Shown here in pieces: positions 57,607 through 64,000 of a stretch of 64,000 nucleotides of DNA (position 1 is its first letter; the number at the start of each line of letters is the position of its first letter). Source of the stretch: Ciborinia camelliae. Lineage: Eukaryota; Ascomycota; Leotiomycetes; Helotiales; Sclerotiniaceae. The stretch is from NCBI GenBank assembly GCA_025890175.1, contig JANPYM010000001.1:3636971-3700970 (forward strand), given 5' to 3'. The notes beneath the pieces are model-generated. The model made no database searches. It had not been told where the DNA came from and worked only from the letters and a program-made list of their open reading frames with translations. A program made the translations under genes and the position numbers.

Positions 57607-58371
57607 ATGGCTTCAGAAAGAATATCTGTGCATTCTCTTCCCGGTCAGTACACATATTTATCTGAAAGAATGATCCAAAGATTGCAATACTAATGGCCAA
57701 TTCTAGACCTCAAAAACACCTCCGACGATGCTCTCCCCACCTACCTCAACTCTCTCAAATTCATCCAGTCGCACACCCTTTCAGATACCCGTCTAGCTAT
57801 TGGCTATACTTCTGTTTTAATCTGCGGCGCCTGCTTTTATTGGGACTACACATATGGCTTCGAACCCACGAAGTCCTATACCGCAATCGCAGTTGGGATT
57901 TACTTCTTTCTCAATTCCTTCCTTACATTTTGGTTATTCTATGTCGAGAAAGGAATTATATACATCGGCACATCCCCAGACAAGAAACATATTGTCGAGC
58001 TCTCCACTCAAACCAAAAAACATCAACCAATTTACAACTTGACATTTAAGATTTATGAAGCAGCGAAAGGCAGATCTGGACAACCAAAGGAGGAGAGAAC
58101 TTTGAGAAAACCATTTAGAGAATGGTTTGACGAGAAGGGAAATTTTATCGTGCAGCCATTCCAAGAGATGTTGGCCAGTAATATTTCGGTGATTGGAGCT
58201 GTCGATCAAAAGAGAGTGGTTAAGAAAGAGAAGAAGGTTGAGCAAGAAGGGCAAGCAGACCAGAGTATGGATGAAAAATGGGCAGCACTACTGAAGGAGA
58301 GCAGCGGAGAAGTTGAGACTACTGGGGCAGAAAAGGGAGCTGGAGGAAAGAAGAGAAGTAAGAAGCTCTGA
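57607..58371 (+). CDS. SPC2: Signal peptidase complex subunit 2
   Basis: SPC25/SPCS2-type accessory subunit of ER signal peptidase, which removes signal peptides and links the complex to the translocon. Exons are 57607-57643 and 57707-58371, giving 233 aa. The joined N-terminus reads MASERISVHSLPDLKNTSDD. Two membrane helices are about residues 50-70 (TRLAIGYTSVLICGACFYW) and 80-100 (IAVGIYFFLNSFLTFWLFYV), both before a cytosolic domain (YNLTFKIYEAA, FREWFDEKGNF) and a Lys-rich tail (GGKKRSKKL). Length and topology fit the family. It is divergent from EMC3. Confidence 0.92.
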
Positions 58372-58651
58372 GAGTGTCACACGATCATATGGCTTTGATG
58401 GATGAAATAGGTTCGGTATCATATCCAGTTATGGAGTTCGGTGATGTTGTGGAAAAGTAAAGGGCATTTATTGGTTAGAATGCGGAGCGCCGGCTATGAG
58501 AAGAGTATCGAACAAAAATGCTTCCAAACTCATCCAACTTCTGTTCTTCTGGTTTCGCAAATTTACACCCTCATATTACAATACATTATTTTCCCTCAAA
58601 CTCTTCCCTAAACGTCTCGCCTGAGGAAATTGTATCCCCCCACATGGTCCA

Positions 58652-59494
58652 TTAATCATCGGTAATTATAGATCTCCTCATCCAGCTCATCTCCTTCCAC
58701 CCTCTATGACCTCTCTCGTCTGAAATAACAACTTGAAGAAAAAGTTTGCACAATGCGTCCCAGCTTGTCTTCACAGACCAGGGCTCTGTCTTCTCCCCCT
58801 TCCTCTTCTTAATCAATAAGTCAAAGGTTCTCACAATTACGTCGCATTTTGTCTCCACATCTCTTTCGGTCTGCTCCGGCTCAACCTCCTCCAATCGGAG
58901 TAGGTATTTCCATGCCTTCTTTAAGCCATATTCGTCTGCGTTCCTCTTTTTCTCACGCTCCACCATCGCCCGCCGTTTATCCATCTCTCTCCACTCCTCA
59001 TCAATCTCTTCTTGGGCTCTATTGATGTACTCCTTCGCCGTATCACGGTTGAAGGATTCGAAATGGTCCATCCCTCTCACAATTTCGTTCATGATAGGGG
59101 GGTAAAAGTAGAGTAGTTCTCGGATTATGGCTTCGGCTGAAGGAAGACATGTTAGCATGAGCTGCGGCTTGGGTTATGGGATATAGATCATGATATATGG
59201 AATAAAGGGAATTTCTCTAAAGCTATACATACCTCTTTCTCTAGCATCCATACTGTCACGTTTTGGCTTGCGGACACGTTCCAGTTTAAGCAGAGCCTCG
59301 TATGTGTGGATAGGAAATTCCTTCTCCAGACGGCATCGAAATTCTCTGTGGTAGTGTCTTTCTGGGGTTTCCTGAATTTCACACTGATGTCGAAGCCATG
59401 CTTTGGTCCAGTGCTTGCTTAAAGTCTTCTGGTTCTCCTTTGGTGTTTGGGGTCTAATTGCCACATACTCTTCTTCTCTGTATGGTATACGCAT
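58652..59494 (-). CDS. Coiled-coil/helical protein, function unknown
   Basis: Two exons, 59494-59233 and 59136-58652, joined in frame (DARER|AEAIIRELL) across a 96-nt intron, give 248 aa. The intron has a GTATGT donor and a TTCAG acceptor. The protein is charged and mostly helical: LSKHWTKAWLRHQCEIQE, FNRDTAKEYINRAQEEIDEE, then KKAWKYLLRLEEVEPEQTER. No membrane segment or known domain is visible. The Met at 59494 (MRIPYREEEY) is chosen over in-frame upstream Mets at 59551 and 59602 as the first to start conserved-looking sequence. I do not recognise the family. Confidence 0.65.
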
Positions 59495-59992
59495 CTTTTT
59501 TTGATTTTTTCTGTTGTTCTGGTTTGTGTGTGTGTGTCTTGGGAAAACCATTTTTGAAATGATTTTGAAGTGCGGGCTCGGGTATATATGCATTAGATTC
59601 AAGTGGCGAGCTAGAGTTCGCGTTAAATTCTTAGGGGGAATTATATCATATTATTTTACTAAAAGTTCGCCGGCCCCCCTTAGTACTCTCCACTTGGCGC
59701 TCTTCTTAGCGATCTTAACGATATTAAGCTTTCCATACACTACTTTAGCGTAATTGAAGCAGGATTGAGCCTCAGTCGATCTCTCAGTAGCCTATTTAGT
59801 ATTTATTTCCTTTACCGGAAAGTAATTACTGCATGACACAGATTTCATAGGTGGATATTAATGCTCGATGCTACTTATTTGTTACGTACCCGTACTCAAT
59901 TCTTACGAACAATTACTTTTGGGCATTTGACAAGAATCATTCTCATTACACGTTACCTCAAACTTCGATAAAATCTCATCAAACATCTAAAC
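59495..59992. other. Intergenic
   Basis: Divergent upstream region of the coiled-coil gene and the pentapeptide-like gene. A GTGTGTGT stretch occurs at about 59526-59535. No gene is supported. Confidence 0.4.
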
Positions 59993-60634
59993 ATGGAAGG
60001 CCGAAACCCCGTAGACTATTACTCCATCTCTCCCCTGTCCGGTCAACGTACCCTCCCGCCTCCTGTCTGCGGCTTCTCCTTTATCAGATACCGCCGTCGA
60101 GAGGGTGAATTTCTCAATCGGTTGAGGCGTACAGCGTCGCTTACTCCTGGCTCGAATGGTATTCTGGGCTCTGACATCCCGGAAAATGAAGATGGCGTCG
60201 CTTGCGCATCTGGATTGAATGGCAAAATTGACAAGAGCAAGAGAAACGATAACCCTCCTCCGCCAACCCTCTCGAGAACCCGCACCGCCACCACTCAAGT
60301 CGAACAATATGAGGTTATCGTTGAAGCGGATATCGCTGATGAGAGCATCACTGAACAGATTATAATTAATGAGGTTATCACCGAACAGGTTATCACTAAA
60401 GCGGTTATGACTAAAGAGATTATCACTGAAGCAGATATCGCTGATGAGGTTATCACCGAAGAGAATCTCACGAGGGCTAACCTTCGCGCCGCGACGAATG
60501 CCGACCGAGCAAAGAGTATTCTAGACCCATTCAACGCGAACAGTGCGGGTAGGAATTCAGGGCCATTTTTGAACAACAAAATCCTAGATACTTGGCTGAA
60601 TTCGATAGGATTTCCAGAACAATCGAGGGTCTGA
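59993..60634 (+). CDS. Pentapeptide-like repeat protein, unknown
   Basis: A 213-aa ORF starting MEGRNPVDYYSISPLSG. Residues 107-171 (nt 60311-60505) are thirteen consecutive five-residue units, for example EVITE, QVITK, ADIAD, ENLTR and ANLRA, with Ile or Leu at the central position of nearly all. This recalls pentapeptide-repeat (A(D/N)LXX) quadrilateral beta-helices, though Glu or Gln often replaces Ala. The ORF ends at 60634, but frame +1 nt stays open from 60553 to 60828 and encodes a protein-like helix (LAEFDRISRTIEGLREGKRK), so the real C-terminus may be 91 aa longer through a missed intron or a frameshift. I do not recognise the gene. Confidence 0.55.
   Translation: MEGRNPVDYYSISPLSGQRTLPPPVCGFSFIRYRRREGEFLNRLRRTASLTPGSNGILGSDIPENEDGVACASGLNGKIDKSKRNDNPPPPTLSRTRTATTQVEQYEVIVEADIADESITEQIIINEVITEQVITKAVMTKEIITEADIADEVITEENLTRANLRAATNADRAKSILDPFNANSAGRNSGPFLNNKILDTWLNSIGFPEQSRV
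60311..60505 (+). repeat. 15-bp coding repeat (pentapeptide units)
   Basis: Thirteen 15-nt units based on GAGGTTATCACTGAA with synonymous and conservative changes, inside the ORF at 59993-60634. Confidence 0.85.
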
Positions 60635-60828
60635 GAGAGGGAAAGAGAAAGATGAAGGAGTTGGATATCATTGCTTATAAGATTTTACATTTGGGTACGA
60701 TTTGGGAGAGCCGGGTGATTGGGGATGCGGATGAAGAGGGGGGTGGGATTCAAAAGATGGTTCAGGTAGTCGGTTTGGGAGTTTTTGGAAATTATATCTG
60801 GATAGTGGAGGGATTATATCAGGAGTGA

Positions 60829-61793
60829 TTTGGATTTAGCAATGGAGACTCTTGATCTCTAAATTTGTTTGGGATATTGGATTTGATTTTATATACTACA
60901 TCTATCAGAAGGATAGGCTACATATACCCAAAGCTTCACATCTTTAAATGTTGAATCTTTTTGAATTTAGATTACAGTTTAGATTATTAGAAATAAAAAG
61001 GTGATAATCCAGCCTATATCAAAGATACCAATACTCCTTGACAATATTTCATTTTATAACAATCGACGTATTTGTCTTTAGCTTTAGCAATATCTGTCAT
61101 CTAATCCCTAACAAACGTGATCCTATATTAGTTATTCCACATCCAACTCTTCATCAATTCATCAATTCATCATTGCACTTTCTCAAAGTGCATAGAATAA
61201 GATAAGTACTGGAATTCCACTTCCAAACCTTCAACATCTAATTCCTCCCTAACGCTCTATACTCGTTCGTACATACAACCATAAGTTCACCTGACATCTA
61301 CTAGCACTCACTTCCATCTATATGATATCTCCATTACTTTTCGAACAATAATATACTCGCAAGATAGGAGATTCTTGCTTTTCTTCGTATATATAAGATA
61401 CATGTATATACATGTATATATATATATATATATACATACATTCTCAACTCAACTCAACTCCTTTAAAATAACTCGCGTAGATTCAACCTTACCTACTGAC
61501 TGTTGAAAGAAAAAAATGCATTGCGGTGAAGTGGCAAGCCGTATAACCCCACCCAAAAAAGCTTCGTCATCAAAAATATTCACTCCGCCCTGAAGATCCA
61601 AACCCACCGTAACCCCCACAATTTCCGCAATATGAATTCGTGTCTTTCTCAGCCTCGCGCAAGGCTTATTTATATATTGATACCTACCTATATGTATATA
61701 TCAAAATCCCACGCAACACTTCCATCTCTTCCCGCATCCATTTCCACAATTCAATCAGACAATGCACCACACGGCCAACCCCAACCTCACACC
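60829..61793. other. Intergenic, ALG7 upstream region
   Basis: No gene is supported. A TATATA/ATGTATAC microsatellite lies at 61380-61440 and ACTCAACTCAACTC at 61443-61460. Confidence 0.45.
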
Positions 61794-63352
61794 ATGAAAA
61801 GCCATTCCCATTCCCATTCCCATTCCCCCACCCCAACCCGCAGCACCAGCCCCAGCTCCTCGCTCACACGCCGCGAATCCCTCGCCCACCTCTCCCTCGC
61901 CCTCGCCTGCCTAGCCATCCTCCTCAAGACCCTCTCGCGCGAAAATGGCGAGCCGCTCATCGCCTCCCTCGCCTTCAGCGGCATCGCCTACAGCGCGACC
62001 TACTCGATGATCCGCTGGTTAGGACCGACCTTTATGCGCGCCGGTCTCAAGGGGAAAGATCTGTCGAAGCGCGACCGCAGGGAGATCCCCGAGACCATGG
62101 GCGCCATCTGCGCCGTCGTGTACCTCTTGATCATCATCGTGTTTATCCCCTTTCCGTTTTACAAGGATATTGTCGCCGCGACGAGTGGCGGCGGGAATAG
62201 GGATGTGGTGAGGGAGGTCGTCGAGGCCGATATTGTGCAGAATGGGAGGTTTTTGCATAAGTTTCCGCATAGCAAGGTGAGAATTTACGGCACATTGCGA
62301 GGCATTTCATGGTTATACTTTTGATATCTCCTCGACTCGAAGTGGATTGGGAAATTGGGATGTAAAACATATGCTAACAGAAACAATAGCTAGCATCTTA
62401 CCTCTCTGCCGTCCTCTCCCTCCAATCCGTAGTAATCCTCGGAATTGGCGACGACCTCTTCGATATCCGCTGGCGCCATAAATTCTTCATCCCCGCCATC
62501 GCCAGCATTCCCATTCTCATTGTCTATTTTGTCGATTTTGGCGTTACCCAGATCGTCATCCCAATCCCCCTGCAGCCCTATCTGGGGGAGCTATTCCAAC
62601 TCGGTCCTCTATACTACATCTACATGGCGGGAATCGCCATCTTCTGCCCCAACAGCATCAACATTCTCGCCGGCATAAACGGCATCGAAGTATCGCAATC
62701 CCTCGTCATTGCGCTCCTCCTTGTGCTAAACGACACCCTATACCTCCTAACACCCTACCCACACCCAGCAACCGACTCGCATCTCTTCTCCCTGTACATG
62801 CTCCTCCCCTTCATCGGGGTATCCCTCGCGCTGCTCTCGCACAACTGGTACCCGTCCCGCGTCTTTGTCGGCGACACGTACTGTTATTTCGCCGGCATGG
62901 TCTTCGCCATCTGCGGGATCCTCGGGCACTTCTCCAAAACCCTCCTCCTGCTGCTGATCCCCCAAACCTTCAACTTCCTGTACAGCGTCCCGCAACTCTT
63001 CCACCTGATCCCCTGTCCGCGCCACCGTCTGCCCCACTACAACACGCAGACCAATCTCCTCGAACCCTCCATGACCCCCTGGCCGCACCCACCGCACCCG
63101 CTCCAGGCGACCCTCCTCCACCTCCTCCACAAATGCCACCTGCTCGGTCTCCAGACCAACCAGGAAGGCCAGATCCTCGAAAGCAGCAACTTCACGCTCC
63201 TGAACCTGTGGCTGGTATGGTTTGGCCCGCGGCGGGAAGACCGATTGGCCCTGGAGATTCTGTGCATGCAGGCCGTGTGCGGATTGTTGGGATTGTTTGT
63301 TCGGCATCGCTTGGCCTTGTTGGTTTTCCAGAGTGATAATTTGGAGGTTTAG
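61794..63352 (+). CDS. ALG7: UDP-GlcNAc:dolichyl-P GlcNAc-1-P transferase
   Basis: Alg7/DPAGT1 catalyses the first committed step of N-glycan precursor synthesis at the ER membrane, transferring GlcNAc-1-P to dolichyl phosphate (the tunicamycin target). Exons are 61794-62276 and 62390-63352, giving 481 aa. The intron is 113 nt with a GCTAAC branch. Family blocks are DRREIPETMGAICAVVYLL, GIGDDLFDIRWRHKFFIP, FCPNSINILAGINGIEVSQS, NWYPSRVFVGDTYCYFAGM and HFSKTLLLLLIPQ, with many membrane helices. The N-terminus is unusual: His-Ser repeats (MKSHSHSHSHSP) encoded by a CATTCC microsatellite. The frame is open to 61632, so the start could be further upstream. GC content and C-ending codons are higher here than in neighbouring genes. 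Confidence 0.93.
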
Positions 63353-64000
63353 AGTGCACCTTGGGAGAGAGAGAGAGATGTTGATGGTATGGATTTAAGA
63401 GGCCGGGGGAACAGAGCGTCATATGATAGATGACAGGTACCGATATCTCCAGAGTTACCAACGTAAATATACCCAAGCCATGTATAGATACCTACCTACC
63501 TATGTAATGATACAAATATAGACATTCACCATATACCTGTTCTCATCTGATATTATATCATCTGAGCACAAATGAGTTGGATCTAATGTGATCAATTGTA
63601 TCCATGCTCTCAAGAACGTTGGGTCCAGCTCACCACCCACAACACAGAAGATGATGATACACACAGACACAACAAAACAAAACAAGTAAAAACCCCAAAG
63701 AATTCATGCAAGAATGCAAGTATTATTTAACTGTTTTTCTTCAATTCAATAATGTATCAATCAATCAATATCATATCAATTCATCACATTCAATCCCATT
63801 CAATCCCATCCCATCCCATCCATCTGACCCCAGAGACCCCTCCCCCCACCCCACCCCATCCATCATCCATCAATCCATGCATGCATTTGGATATCTTGCA
63901 TAGCACTCATTCAAGGAATGATGTCAAAACCAAATCCCCCATCCATCCATCAATCAAATCATCCCAACCCTATCCACCCACCCACCCATCCATTTAAACA
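63353..64000. other. Intergenic, repeats at window end
   Basis: No gene recognised. It contains GAGAGAGAG at 63366-63378, CCTACC near 63490, and CATCC/ATCAATC-type short repeats from about 63760 to the end. Confidence 0.45.

Noticed and set aside
62747..63307. 186-codon minus-strand ORF opposite ALG7
   Set aside because: Shadow of a GC-rich coding exon. Its Glu/Gly/Val-rich product has no domain, while the plus frame is clearly ALG7.
1..64000. tRNA, rRNA and CRISPR search by eye
   Set aside because: No cloverleaf with paired GTTCRANYC/TRGYNNAR boxes, no rRNA blocks and no spaced direct repeats were seen. A covariance-model scan would be needed to exclude a tRNA.

Overview
The window is nuclear DNA of a filamentous ascomycete. 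The genes carry short GT-AG introns (mostly 47-120 nt) with TACTAAC/GCTAAC-like branch sites, are closely packed in places, and encode fungal-type orthologues. The protein sequences, and the many intergenic CCTACC/CCTAGG and TACGGAGTA-like motifs, suggest a leotiomycete, perhaps close to Botrytis/Sclerotinia. That placement is inference. There is one assembly gap (N run, 41203-41212).

Layout. 1-5.5 kb is gene-free, microsatellite-rich DNA leading into a RIM15-type PAS/kinase/receiver protein (5517-11401). 11.4-20.4 kb is an accessory, decaying stretch: a frameshifted CorA-like relic, a 664-bp hAT-like MITE with an 8-bp target duplication and a nested solo LTR, an ankyrin ORF head-to-head with a 5'-truncated scytalone-dehydratase-like ORF, and a small membrane-protein candidate. 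20.4-28.4 kb returns to core genes: a carnitine-pathway dioxygenase divergent from the thiamine-pyrophosphate carrier TPC1, an acidic conserved protein, and an ELMO/CED-12 protein. 28.4-33.3 kb is repeat-rich with one MAPEG gene. MTD1 (33.4-34.7 kb) and MMS19 (36.2-39.9 kb) follow.

39.9-44.7 kb is gene-free, AT-rich DNA with a TA-flanked palindromic MITE, the N gap, telomere-like repeats, a solo LTR with a perfect 5-bp target duplication, and an 88-bp tandem duplication. 44.7-64 kb is gene-dense: two small membrane-protein genes, a Cys/coiled-coil protein, dipeptidyl aminopeptidase B, PXMP4, RPF2, a BTB protein, EMC3 divergent from SPC2, a coiled-coil protein, a pentapeptide-like repeat protein and ALG7.

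How the genes work together. Several products act in ER membrane-protein biogenesis and glycosylation: EMC3 (insertase), SPC2 (signal peptidase) and ALG7 (first step of dolichol-linked glycan synthesis). DapB is a vacuolar-type type II membrane protease, PXMP4 is peroxisomal, and TPC1 and the dioxygenase are predicted mitochondrial. No operon-like metabolic cluster or CRISPR was found. I saw no convincing novel multi-gene system; the most distinctive items are the nested transposon architecture and the pentapeptide-like protein.

Exon coordinates in the entries were worked out by hand from splice signals, reading-frame continuity and similarity to remembered family sequences. No database search was run.
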